Origin: an uncultured Pseudomonadales bacterium
GTDB lineage: Bacteria; Pseudomonadota; Gammaproteobacteria; Pseudomonadales; Pseudohongiellaceae
DNA: 38,751 bases
Assembly (NCBI GenBank): GCA_938091935.1
Contig: CALKNV010000062.1
Span: 1 to 38,751 of the forward strand
Reading direction: 5' to 3'
Part shown: piece after piece, positions 24,519 to 32,804 of the stretch
Numbering within the stretch: the stretch's first letter is position 1
How the letters are laid out: every line of letters starts with the position of its first letter
Program-made: the position numbers and the translations under genes
The notes under the pieces: generated by a model
Databases searched by the model: none
What the model was told of the DNA's origin: nothing
Seen by the model: only the letters and a program-made list of their open reading frames with translations

Positions 24519-25583
24519 ATGTTGAAACATCGACAAGTAGCCAGCGTGTTGGTGATTAGTCATTTATTGATGTCAGCGCCTTTGCTTGCTCAGGATTATG
24601 TTGTGCCCCGGGATGAGTTTGGCTATCCCGATCTCAATGGTGTCTGGAACTTTAATGATTCCACGCCGTTCGAGCGCCCCACACGCTTTGGAAATCGGGA
24701 ATATCTGAACGAAGAAGAGCTGGCCGCCAAATTTAATCGACTGGCCTCTAGCCAGGAACGCCGCACCCAGCGTGAGCAGGACGTGGCGCAGCGTGTGCTG
24801 GAAGTCCCTACGGACGATACCGGCGCCTACAACACATTCTGGTCGTACTACGACGAGCCGTTTCCCAATACACGAACGTCCATGATCATCCATCCGAGCG
24901 ATGGGAGAATCCCCACGACCCAGAATGGCGTGATTACCCAGCGATCACCGCCGCCTTCAAATCCCTGCAACGACGGCCTGGTGGTGATTGCCGATCGCCC
25001 GAGCCGAATTTCTTTTGCTGCGATATCCTGTGACAGGCCCGAGGATTTTGGACTAGCTTCTCGCTGCCTGCTGTTTCCCCAGACTACTGGTCCCTACATC
25101 AAGGCCAATTCCTATAACAATAATGTGCAGATCGTAGTGACCCGCGACCATGTCATGCTCTATACGGAATTGGGAAACGATCCGCGAATAGTGCGTCTGG
25201 ACAACAGTCCTTTTCTCGACAGACGCATAGAAACCTGGACCGGCAGTTCTCGCGGTCGCTGGGAAGGGGAAAGCCTGGTGGTGGAAACTCGCCACTTTAA
25301 TCCTAAAATGGCGAGCATCTTCATGCGCGCTGTTGCTCACGGCAGTGCAGCTGAAATGGTTCTGACGGAACGATTTACCCGGGTCGGGGATGGCGCCCTC
25401 GAATATGAATTCACGGTTGATGACCCGGCAACATTTACCGACCAAATTATTGGTGTCACTCATTTCTCCCGCATGGATACTCCGATCTACGAATTCGCCT
25501 GCCACGAGGGCAACTACGCTCTCGCCAATATGTTGCGCGGAGCGCGGTTAGAGGAATTGCGTGCGGAGGGCTACGATCAGTAG
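24519..25583 (+). CDS. Secreted protein of unknown function, PDLNGVW type
   Basis: The product is 354 residues with a signal peptide ending LLAQ (about 25). It opens with DEFGYPDLNGVWNFNDSTPFERP, the start of a widespread but unnamed family of exported proteins in gammaproteobacteria and Acidobacteria. Further pieces are SLVVETRHFNP, VLTERFTRVGDGALEYEFTVDDPATFT and YEFACHEGNYALANMLRGARLEE at the end, all shared by that family. A Cys pair (about 146 and 168) may be bridged. The family often sits beside amidases and hydrolases, as here, but no activity is known. Confidence 0.8.
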   Translation: MLKHRQVASVLVISHLLMSAPLLAQDYVVPRDEFGYPDLNGVWNFNDSTPFERPTRFGNREYLNEEELAAKFNRLASSQERRTQREQDVAQRVLEVPTDDTGAYNTFWSYYDEPFPNTRTSMIIHPSDGRIPTTQNGVITQRSPPPSNPCNDGLVVIADRPSRISFAAISCDRPEDFGLASRCLLFPQTTGPYIKANSYNNNVQIVVTRDHVMLYTELGNDPRIVRLDNSPFLDRRIETWTGSSRGRWEGESLVVETRHFNPKMASIFMRAVAHGSAAEMVLTERFTRVGDGALEYEFTVDDPATFTDQIIGVTHFSRMDTPIYEFACHEGNYALANMLRGARLEELRAEGYDQ

Positions 25584-25675
25584 CTTGGGTGGTGGCTGCT
25601 CGCTGCTGCTATTAGTTCATGATTAGTTCGAGCAGGGCGATTACCGATTGTCTCAGGCGCGAGCCATGTCTGCGC

Positions 25676-26152
25676 TTACCTGGGTACGGGCAAGTTCAAG
25701 GTTTCCTTGACCAACTCCATTACGACATAGCTTGTGCTTTCCTGCACATCGGGTAATTTCAGCAGTGTAGTGCCGAGAAACTTCCGATAGGAATCCATGT
25801 CAGAAACCCGTGCCTTGATCAGGTAGTCAAAGTTGCCGGATATCAAATAGCACTCTTGCACTTCCTCCAGGTTAATTGCAGCTGCCTTAAAGCGTTCGAA
25901 AATATCCTGTGATGTTCGGGTCAATCTGATCTGAACAAATACAATAAGGTCCGCATCCAGAAACTTCGGATTAAGCAGCGTGGTATAGCCTTCGATGATT
26001 CCCTCACGTTCCATCTTGCGTACTCGCTCCAGGCAAGGGCTGGTTGAGAGTCCCACCCGTTTTGCCAATTCAGAGAAGGTAATCCGGCCGTCTTTTTGCA
26101 GTTCGCGCAGGATTTTCTTGTCAATATTGCTCAAATTCATCTTGCTGCCCAT
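25676..26152 (-). CDS. Lrp/AsnC family transcriptional regulator
   Basis: The 158-residue protein has an N-terminal winged helix-turn-helix (LSNIDKKILRELQKDGRITFSELAKRVGLSTSPCLERVRKME) and a C-terminal RAM ligand domain (SGNFDYLIKARVSDMDSYRKF, with the GxxDYLL-type motif). ATG 26152 or 26140 may be the start. It diverges from the alanine dehydrogenase gene across a 197-base AT-rich gap with inverted repeats. In many proteobacteria an Lrp-type activator (AldR/BkdR/PutR type) sits next to ald and senses alanine or leucine. By position this one probably controls ald and itself. Confidence 0.93.
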   Translation of the reverse strand: MGSKMNLSNIDKKILRELQKDGRITFSELAKRVGLSTSPCLERVRKMEREGIIEGYTTLLNPKFLDADLIVFVQIRLTRTSQDIFERFKAAAINLEEVQECYLISGNFDYLIKARVSDMDSYRKFLGTTLLKLPDVQESTSYVVMELVKETLNLPVPR

Positions 26153-26349
26153 TTGAATATATTAGGTAAAAAATACTGTTAAGAGGCTAATAATTAGCAA
26201 TATATTCTTATAATTGATGAAAAATCAATAAAATGCGTAAAAAATTTGGGGCTCGGCTATTTATAATATTCGGACTTTCAGGCGGCTTACTGCTGCCGTT
26301 GGCTTAAGGCGAACTAGGTCTAATAAACAGACGGGCGAGGTATTCTGAG
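26153..26349. promoter_or_regulatory. Divergent lrp-ald control region
   Basis: The first half is strongly AT-rich, unlike the rest of the window. It holds GAATATATT (26155-26163) and its exact inverted copy AATATATTC (26199-26207), 36 bases apart, and a palindrome GCTAAT-A-ATTAGC (26186-26198). These are good candidates for Lrp-family dimers bound side by side. A perfect TATAAT lies at 26262-26267 facing ald, about 75 bases before its start codon. No -35 hexamer fits it, which suggests an activator-dependent promoter. Confidence 0.6.
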
Positions 26350-27477
26350 ATGTTAATCGGTGTTCCCAAAGAGATAAAAAACCACGAGTATCGAATTGGA
26401 TTGACTCCCACCGGCGTCAGTGAACTTGTGGCGAACGGCCACGAAGTGGTGGTGGAAAAAAATGGCGGCGCAGCTGTCGGCTTTTCTGATGATGACTACA
26501 GGGAAGCGGGTGCCAGTATCATTGAGACTGCCGTAGAAATTTTTGAACGTGCCGAGATGATCGTCAAGGTCAAGGAACCTCAGTACCAGGAATGCAAGAT
26601 GCTGCGCGAGGATCAGACGCTGTTCACTTACTTGCACCTCGCGCCGGATCCCGAGCAAACCAGGCTGTTGGTCGAGTCCGGTGCGACTTGTGTTGCCTAT
26701 GAAACTGTCACCGATGCGGATGGTGGTCTGCCCCTGCTCACACCAATGAGCGAAGTGGCTGGTCGTATGGCGGCGCAGGAAGCGGCGCTGTGCCTGGAGA
26801 GGGCTCAAGGTGGTAAAGGTATTCTTATGGGTGGCGTGCCGGGTGTGCCACCTGCGAACGTGCTAGTTATTGGTGGTGGTGTTGTTGGCATCAATGCGGC
26901 GCGCATCGCTATGGGCATGGGCGCAAACGTCACGATTGCTGACCGTTCGCTCTCAAGGCTCAAGGAAATCGATGCGGTTTTTGGTGATCGTCTGAATACG
27001 CTTTATTCCACTCGGGCTAATATCGAAAAGCTATTGCCTACGATAGATGCGGTTATTGGTGCGGTGTTAATTCCCGGAGCCGCGGCACCCAAGTTAATTA
27101 CTCGCGAAATGCTCAAACTCATGCAGCCAGGCAGTGTGCTTGTGGATGTGGCGATTGACCAGGGCGGTTGTTTCGAAACAAGCAAACCAACTACCCATCA
27201 GGATCCTATCTATAGCGTTGACGGAATCATTCACTACTGTGTGGCAAACATGCCAGGCGCAGTTGCTCGTACCTCAACACTGGCTCTTACTAATGCAACC
27301 TTACCTTTCGTTGTCGCACTCGCGAATCAAGGTGTGCATCACGCGCTATTGGCCAATGCCAATTTATTAAACGGATTGAACGTGCATAAGGGCATGGTGA
27401 CGATGGATGCTGTGGCTGACACTTTGGGCTATGACTACGTCGAACCCGCGCAGGCTTTGCAGCCGGCATTGGTGTAG
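26350..27477 (+). CDS. ald: Alanine dehydrogenase
   Basis: The 375-residue enzyme converts L-alanine and NAD+ to pyruvate, ammonia and NADH in the cytosol. The N-terminal domain starts [20 protein letters not shown], with catalytic Lys in IVKVKEP (about 75) and His in TYLHLAPD (about 96). The NAD-binding motif [20 protein letters not shown] lies at about 173-192. The length matches known enzymes (about 370). It is transcribed away from an Lrp-type regulator. It lets the cell use alanine as carbon and nitrogen source. Confidence 0.97.
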   Translation: MLIGVPKEIKNHEYRIGLTPTGVSELVANGHEVVVEKNGGAAVGFSDDDYREAGASIIETAVEIFERAEMIVKVKEPQYQECKMLREDQTLFTYLHLAPDPEQTRLLVESGATCVAYETVTDADGGLPLLTPMSEVAGRMAAQEAALCLERAQGGKGILMGGVPGVPPANVLVIGGGVVGINAARIAMGMGANVTIADRSLSRLKEIDAVFGDRLNTLYSTRANIEKLLPTIDAVIGAVLIPGAAAPKLITREMLKLMQPGSVLVDVAIDQGGCFETSKPTTHQDPIYSVDGIIHYCVANMPGAVARTSTLALTNATLPFVVALANQGVHHALLANANLLNGLNVHKGMVTMDAVADTLGYDYVEPAQALQPALV

Positions 27478-27592
27478 GAAACTGCCTGAGTCTGCCTTTA
27501 CTTCAGGCCGGTAGTGAGCTGGTGTATCCCCCATGATAGACTCGTAGCTTGAGTGTGCGCCCGCCCGCTCTGAAGTGAAGGAGTAAAGTGTT

Positions 27593-28177
27593 TTGGCAGT
27601 TAACCATCTATCGCGGCGTGATTTCCTGGTAAATACAGCCTCTCTGGCCAAAGGGTCGCTGCTAGTCCTGTCTACGCCGGCGATCTTAACGGCTTGTCGC
27701 GAGGCCAGTGAATCGGCTCGGAACGAAGCCGCATTCACAGTTTTTAGTAATGAAGAAGCTGCCGAGCTAGCGGCGATTGCAGCCCGTATCATCCCCAGCG
27801 ATGACACGCCAGGTGCCACGGAGGCCGGCGTGATTTATTTTCTGGACAATATCTTCGGCGAACCGCAGCGCGAGCCGCAACTTGATATGTTGCGCGATGG
27901 TCTGCGTGAACTCGGCCTGCAGGTGGCAACTGAAACCGGTGCAGCTTACTTTCATGAATTGACTGAAACGCAACAGGACGAGTTGTTGAGTCAGAATGAG
28001 AAAACGCCGTTCTTTGCCACTATGCGCTACCTGACGATTGCAGGCACTTTTTCCCTGCCTGAATACGGCGGCAATCAAAATAAGGTGGGTTACCAGATAA
28101 TAGGTTTCGAAGACCGGGGAGCCTGGGCAGCGCCCTATGGCTTCTACGATGCAGACTATATGGAGAAAGGAGAATAA
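27593..28177 (+). CDS. Gluconate 2-dehydrogenase subunit 3 family protein
   Basis: This 194-residue protein starts at TTG with AAGGAG nine bases upstream. It carries a Tat signal (SRRDFLVNTASLAKG) and a likely lipobox-like Cys near 40 (LTAC). The mature part matches the gluconate 2-dehydrogenase subunit 3 family (PF13618): FSNEEAAELAAIAARIIPSDDTPGATEAGVIYFLDN. These small subunits guide the folded FAD subunit through Tat. Its stop is two bases before the start of the GMC gene, with the ribosome binding site inside its own end, so the two are coupled. The 103-base gap from ald holds a separate ribosome binding site. Confidence 0.92.
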   Translation: MAVNHLSRRDFLVNTASLAKGSLLVLSTPAILTACREASESARNEAAFTVFSNEEAAELAAIAARIIPSDDTPGATEAGVIYFLDNIFGEPQREPQLDMLRDGLRELGLQVATETGAAYFHELTETQQDELLSQNEKTPFFATMRYLTIAGTFSLPEYGGNQNKVGYQIIGFEDRGAWAAPYGFYDADYMEKGE

Positions 28178-28179
28178 TC

Positions 28180-29850
28180 ATGGCTGAATCAGTATCTCCT
28201 AGTTATCCAACCCGAGAAGAAGTCGACTTCGTTATTGTAGGCTCTGGTGCTGCCGGTGGTGTCATGGCAAAGGAGTTGTCTACCGCGGGCCATTCTGTGG
28301 TCTTGCTGGAGCAGGGGCCGCACCTGACAGCCGAAGACTTTCACCACGATGAGTGGGCAATCGATCATAACCTGCAGCATATGTGGGGTCGGACTCAGGG
28401 TTATCCCCAGACTTTCAGAAAGTCTGAAAATGATGTCGCTGAGGAGCGGGAAATGGTGTGTGGCTATGCCCATAACGTGGGCGGAAGCAGTATGCACTTT
28501 TCAGGCAATTTCTGGCGCTTTCGCCCTATCGACTTTATGGAGGCCAGTGTCCGCGGCACAATTGCAGGCACCAATTTCGCCGACTGGCCGATTAGCTATG
28601 AAGACCTGGAGCCTTACTACACTAAAGTCGATTGGGAGGTAGGTGTCTCTGGCCTGCAGGGGCCGTGGGATCCACCCCGTTCCCGTGAATATCCTTGTCC
28701 CCCGATGCCAATCAAAGGCTCTGATGTATTGTTGGAGCGCGCTGCGAAATCGATGGGTCTCAACCCATATCCGGCGCCAGTTGCCATTCTTTCTCAGCCT
28801 CATAACGGTCGTCCAGGCTGCATCCACTGTGGTTTCTGTAATGGTTTTGGCTGCGAAGTAAACGCCAAGTCCTCATCCCTTGTGACAATGATCCCAATTG
28901 CTCTAGCTTCAGGAAATTGTGAGCTGCGCACTGGCTGCACTGTGTATCAAGTGGCGACTAACGACGCTGGGAGGGCGACCGATGTACTCTATTGGGACGC
29001 GGACGGAAACGCCCAGGCGCAGCGCACCAAGGCTGTGGTCTTGTGTGCAAACGGTTCTGAAACTCCTCGACTGCTGTTGATGTCTGAGTCCAGTCGGTTT
29101 CCGGACGGTCTCGCAAACAGTTCGGGTATGGTCGGCAAAAACCTCATGTTTAACGGTTACTCGACTGTGGCGGGCTTATTTGAAGAACCAGTGAATGCGC
29201 ACAAGAGTGTGCCGGCCACCCGAGTTGTTCACGATTTCTATGAGCTGGATCCCTCACTCGGATTCTATGGTGGTGGCGGTATAGATGGGCGCCACCCTTC
29301 CAGGGGTACGCCTCTTGGTTTCGCTTTGATGAGTGGTGGTCTGTTCGGCGGCCCGAGTTGGGGTGCTGAATACAAGGGCAATCTCGCTCATCAGTTTGCC
29401 CACGTTGCCGGGTTCGATGGTCATACTACCTCGCTACCAGTCGGCAGCAATAACATCACCCTGGATCCTGAAGTGCAGGACAAATTTGGTCGTCCTGCCA
29501 TTCGCACCACCTATATGGATCATCCAGATGACCTGGCAACCATGCGCTGGTTTCTGGATAAGACTACCGAGATGATGGAGGCTGCTGGTGCCACTAACAT
29601 AGTCGGTGAATATGCGGAGAACGGTCAGGAAGGAAACGTGCATTTACTTGGCACTTGCCGTATGGGGGACGATCCTGCCACATCGGTTATTGATGCCAAC
29701 AATCGCTCTCATGACGTTCCTAACCTGTTTATGTGCGATGGGAGTTCACTGGTCACTTCAGGCCGCGGGCAGCCCACCATGACGATCATGGCACTCGCAT
29801 TCCGTGCGGCAGATCTCATCAATCAAGCGGCGCAGCGCAACGAAATCTAG
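28180..29850 (+). CDS. GMC family FAD dehydrogenase, large subunit
   Basis: The 556-residue protein is a GMC oxidoreductase of the membrane gluconate/alcohol dehydrogenase type. FAD binding is shown by DFVIVGSGAAGGVMAKEL (about 16-33). The Cys-rich stretch CIHCGFCNGFGCEVNAKSS (about 211-229) is typical of this branch. The C-terminal active-site region has HLLGTCRMG and GQPTMTIMAL, where Gln replaces the more common Asn. It probably oxidises a sugar, polyol or alcohol in the periplasm, carried by the subunit-3 partner. The usual cytochrome c subunit gene is not in this operon. Confidence 0.93.
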   Translation: MAESVSPSYPTREEVDFVIVGSGAAGGVMAKELSTAGHSVVLLEQGPHLTAEDFHHDEWAIDHNLQHMWGRTQGYPQTFRKSENDVAEEREMVCGYAHNVGGSSMHFSGNFWRFRPIDFMEASVRGTIAGTNFADWPISYEDLEPYYTKVDWEVGVSGLQGPWDPPRSREYPCPPMPIKGSDVLLERAAKSMGLNPYPAPVAILSQPHNGRPGCIHCGFCNGFGCEVNAKSSSLVTMIPIALASGNCELRTGCTVYQVATNDAGRATDVLYWDADGNAQAQRTKAVVLCANGSETPRLLLMSESSRFPDGLANSSGMVGKNLMFNGYSTVAGLFEEPVNAHKSVPATRVVHDFYELDPSLGFYGGGGIDGRHPSRGTPLGFALMSGGLFGGPSWGAEYKGNLAHQFAHVAGFDGHTTSLPVGSNNITLDPEVQDKFGRPAIRTTYMDHPDDLATMRWFLDKTTEMMEAAGATNIVGEYAENGQEGNVHLLGTCRMGDDPATSVIDANNRSHDVPNLFMCDGSSLVTSGRGQPTMTIMALAFRAADLINQAAQRNEI

Positions 29851-29900
29851 TTGTTGCCAGCGTTAATCCGAGATAGATGGTTGGCGAGACAGAAAACAAA

Positions 29901-29935
29901 AAAGCACCGCTGCGATCGCAGTCGGTGCTTTTTTT
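29901..29935 (+). terminator. Rho-independent terminator of the GMC operon
   Basis: AAAGCACCG (29901-29909) pairs with CGGTGCTTT (29923-29931), and the inner CTGCGATCGCAG is itself a perfect palindrome that can fold into the top. The T-run continues to 29935. On the minus strand the A-run before the stem gives a T-run as well, so it can also end the DUF411 message coming from the other side. Confidence 0.92.
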
Positions 29936-29983
29936 ATGTGCTTTCTTTGCAGGCTTTTTGATGCAGTCTAAAAGAAACTTTGA

Positions 29984-30505
29984 CTAGTGCTGTTCCGCGG
30001 CAGATTTGATGCTGGCAAAGACTGAATGGCTACCGTCCTTGTTGATCAACAGAATGTCATAGGGCGTAAAGCGATTCCCCATCTCCATGCCGGGTCCGCC
30101 AATGGGCATGCCGGGGACGGCGAGCCCCATGGCGCCTTCAGGTGGCGCGGCCAGGAACTGCGCAATGAACTTCTCTGGAATGTGACCTTCGAAGACAAAA
30201 CCTTCCTGAGTCACTGCCGTGTGACAGGATGTCCATTCGGGCTTGAGGCCCAGTCCCGCTTTCACTTTGCCAATGTCGCGAGGATGGTGGATGTTTGATG
30301 AATAGCCACGCTCATCCATATGCTCGATCCAGCCCACGCAGCAGCCACAGGTCGGCTCTTTGTAGACATTCAGAGTGATATCGTCAATCGACTGGGCCCC
30401 TGCTATTGGCATGATCAGCCATGCAAGCAGGGCGAGTAAGGAATGAAAGAACTGCTTGTGCAGGATACTGTGTGCTCTGAAGATGTTGGTTTTCATGCGG
30501 GTCAT
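29984..30505 (-). CDS. DUF411 copper-associated periplasmic protein
   Basis: The product is 173 residues (ATG 30505 or 30496, both just after GGGGAGG). A signal-like hydrophobic segment ends IAGAQ (about 38). The rest matches DUF411 (PF04214): YKEPTCGCCVGWIEHM with the CGCC metal site, KAGLGLKPEWTSCHTAV with a further Cys and His, and the end GLAVPGMPIGGPGMEMG rich in Met. These proteins are often tied to copper handling. A copper operon is not seen nearby; it ends the minus-strand run of exported proteins. Confidence 0.9.
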   Translation of the reverse strand: MTRMKTNIFRAHSILHKQFFHSLLALLAWLIMPIAGAQSIDDITLNVYKEPTCGCCVGWIEHMDERGYSSNIHHPRDIGKVKAGLGLKPEWTSCHTAVTQEGFVFEGHIPEKFIAQFLAAPPEGAMGLAVPGMPIGGPGMEMGNRFTPYDILLINKDGSHSVFASIKSAAEQH

Positions 30506-30645
30506 CGCCTCCCCTCAGGAGTCAGTATGTAGAAATCTTGTTTCGCTTCCATTATAAAGTTTCTGGCCAATTAATAAATTGGCATTGTTTGCTGAATATC
30601 AAGATCTGGGGCGGTAATTAGCTACTGATTCTTGCTAAATCGCTG

Positions 30646-31500
30646 TTAGTTGCCTGATTCCACGATTCTTTCGAGTGGCTCCAGGCTTCTGCCGGGGCGG
30701 TAGGCCTGCCGTTCAGTGAAGTCGTATCGATCTCCAGGTTCGAGGAAATAGAAGGGGCCACCACTGTCGATCTGGCGGGTATTGTCGTATATCACCACGT
30801 AGCTGTTGCCGATTACCTCGAAGCGGTTGTCGCGAACCACGATAGCCGTATCCTCATCTAGCCCAATGCCCAACAGTTCAGGTTTTGCAGTAGTTATTTC
30901 CAGCAGATCGAACTGGCGGTTGCGCCTTAGCAGATGTTGATCGATAGCAATGTTGGAGATGAAGCCAAAACCTTCTTCGTGGTCTCCCATCATGATGGCG
31001 TTGCTGGTGGTGTCGCCCCGCGCGAGATAGGAACCCAGGATCGTGGCGCCGGCAGATGAGCCGCCAATCACACCGCCACGCTCCAGCAGTTCCTGCAGGG
31101 CATCGTGGACTTCAGTATTCAGGTATGAATCGGCCAGGCGCCATTGTCGCCCACCAGCAAACCAGACTCCGTTTGCTTCCCGAATCGTCTGGGCAAACTC
31201 GGGTGTATCGGCCTCGGCGCGGTCATAGGTATGAATGAGTTTAAGGTTGCTAAGGCCGGCGGCCCGAAATTGATTTAATCCCTGCCAAAATTCGTCATAG
31301 TCTTCCGCGCCCCCGGCTGTTGGAATCACCACGATTGGTGCATCGCTGCCGCCCGCAAGTTCGGCAAATTCGCGCAGAATATCAAGGTCGCGCATGCCGC
31401 CACCGACGATGACAAGAGAGCCACTGTCCGGTCCACGTGTCTGGGCCGCGCCTACGGAAGAAAGTAGCAGCATCAGCACACTAACAAGAATAAGCCGCAT
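30646..31500 (-). CDS. Secreted cyanophycinase-like peptidase (S51)
   Basis: The 284-residue protein has a signal peptide ending GAAQ (20). It belongs to the peptidase S51/cyanophycinase group: VIVGGG (30-35), FAGGRQWRL (115-122), and the nucleophile motif GGSSAGA with Ser149. Further family pieces are DQHLLRRNRQFDLLE and GIGLDEDTAIVV. Cyanophycinase CphB cuts cyanophycin to beta-Asp-Arg dipeptides; secreted relatives (CphE) act on external polymer. Whether this one uses cyanophycin is not shown. It starts 29 bases after the NIPSNAP-like gene, so they are probably one operon. Confidence 0.9.
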   Translation of the reverse strand: MRLILVSVLMLLLSSVGAAQTRGPDSGSLVIVGGGMRDLDILREFAELAGGSDAPIVVIPTAGGAEDYDEFWQGLNQFRAAGLSNLKLIHTYDRAEADTPEFAQTIREANGVWFAGGRQWRLADSYLNTEVHDALQELLERGGVIGGSSAGATILGSYLARGDTTSNAIMMGDHEEGFGFISNIAIDQHLLRRNRQFDLLEITTAKPELLGIGLDEDTAIVVRDNRFEVIGNSYVVIYDNTRQIDSGGPFYFLEPGDRYDFTERQAYRPGRSLEPLERIVESGN

Positions 31501-31529
31501 AATAGTTCTCTGTTTTTATCCGATTGGTT

Positions 31530-32534
31530 TTATTGCTGGGAAAGCCGATACGAACCGGGCATTGCTGGAGCATGCACGGGCGGGCTACCGTATAGGGAAC
31601 CGCGCAGAAATTCTGAGTCTACCTCCAAACTCAGTTCGTTGAGTTGCCCAATCGCATTTAGCATGGCCTGATAGTCTGGACCATCCCCACCCAGGGCTGC
31701 GGAATCAGACCGTGAGATATTGTGATGCTCGACGCTGGCGTATCGGACGAGTGTGTAGATCTCATCGTATTCTGGATTCTCAACTGCTGTGCTGTTTGGC
31801 AAGTACAGCACGCGCCACTGGCCCACGGGGCGAGCACCAATTTTTTCAAGGTAAGGATACACGTGGTCCCGCGTGATGCTGTGAAAGTCTTCGAAACTTC
31901 CTTTTTTAATACGGCGATATTCAAGACCCAGGACTGGCTCACCGGCTTGTGCCGCCATCAGCCGCACGGGATTAGGTGCGTCGGCGGTCGCTGTAGCAAC
32001 CGGTTCAAACTGTTCATTGGTGCCTGGCATGTAAAGGGGGCGCGTCTCTGCCATATAGCCCTGCAGGAATACACCACCGCGAGTGCCCTGTGAGACCTGG
32101 CGACGATTACTCAGGCCGGTGGTTGAGGCATCACTCAAGCCGCCATTACCTGCCAGTTGCAATGAGCCTCCGGTATCGCCAGCCGCCTCATTACTGCGAG
32201 TTGCTTGCCAGTGCTCGTAGCTGGCATAGCGGGCGAAGCGCAGCGCCTCATCCTGTCCTGGCGAGGCATCATCCCCCAATGGATAGATAATCTCAAAATC
32301 ACCTAGAATACGTGCGCCCAGGCGCTCGAACCAGGGCCAAACCCCGGTGACACTCTGTTCATACCAGTAGTCATAGCTACCTTCATCAAGATAGGCATGG
32401 CGCATCATGATGATTTCCTGCTGGTCAGTGCGTGGCACTTCATTACGGACAGGAACTGCCTGTTCTTGTGCTTGAGTGCCCTGCGTCATCAGCAGGGCCA
32501 TAAGGACAGAAAAAATAGTTAGCACTTGCTTCAT
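31530..32534 (-). CDS. Secreted tandem NIPSNAP-like protein
   Basis: The 334-residue protein has a signal peptide ending TQAQ (23). It contains two repeats of a ferredoxin-like (dimeric barrel) domain: IIMMRHAYLDEGSYDYWYEQ...PWFERLGARILGDFEIIYP (about 41-87) and LEYRRIKKGSFEDFHSITRDHVYPYLEKIGARPVGQWRVLYLP (about 203-245). Each is followed by a YxSxEHxxxxR element (YASYEHWQATR, YASVEHHNISR). This is the NIPSNAP pattern. The role is unknown. It is followed closely by the cyanophycinase-like gene. Confidence 0.8.
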   Translation of the reverse strand: MKQVLTIFSVLMALLMTQGTQAQEQAVPVRNEVPRTDQQEIIMMRHAYLDEGSYDYWYEQSVTGVWPWFERLGARILGDFEIIYPLGDDASPGQDEALRFARYASYEHWQATRSNEAAGDTGGSLQLAGNGGLSDASTTGLSNRRQVSQGTRGGVFLQGYMAETRPLYMPGTNEQFEPVATATADAPNPVRLMAAQAGEPVLGLEYRRIKKGSFEDFHSITRDHVYPYLEKIGARPVGQWRVLYLPNSTAVENPEYDEIYTLVRYASVEHHNISRSDSAALGGDGPDYQAMLNAIGQLNELSLEVDSEFLRGSLYGSPPVHAPAMPGSYRLSQQ

Positions 32535-32804
32535 AAGCGGGAACGCTCCGCGTGTTTGGCGATAGGATTTGGCAGTATTGCCGAGCGATATTAAAGCATA
32601 TCAAGGCAGTGGCTTCACCGTGGGTCAGCGCTAAGCGAAAACGGCTACCAATAGGTTTTGCCAGTTTAAACCTCATGGCTAGTTACGAAACCCTGAGTGA
32701 TGACTTTGATCTTGACGTGCCGAGTCTGAGGATTCGGCTTAATTTCTATTACTTTCTGGGGCGTGTCTTACAGTCTCGTTTGACAGGGTAATTGTGAAAT
32801 TCGC

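Noticed and set aside
32552..32791. 79-codon plus-strand open frame from a GTG in the gap before the NIPSNAP-like gene
   Set aside because: No ribosome binding site, no recognisable motif and convergent placement; probably chance, though the gap is otherwise empty.
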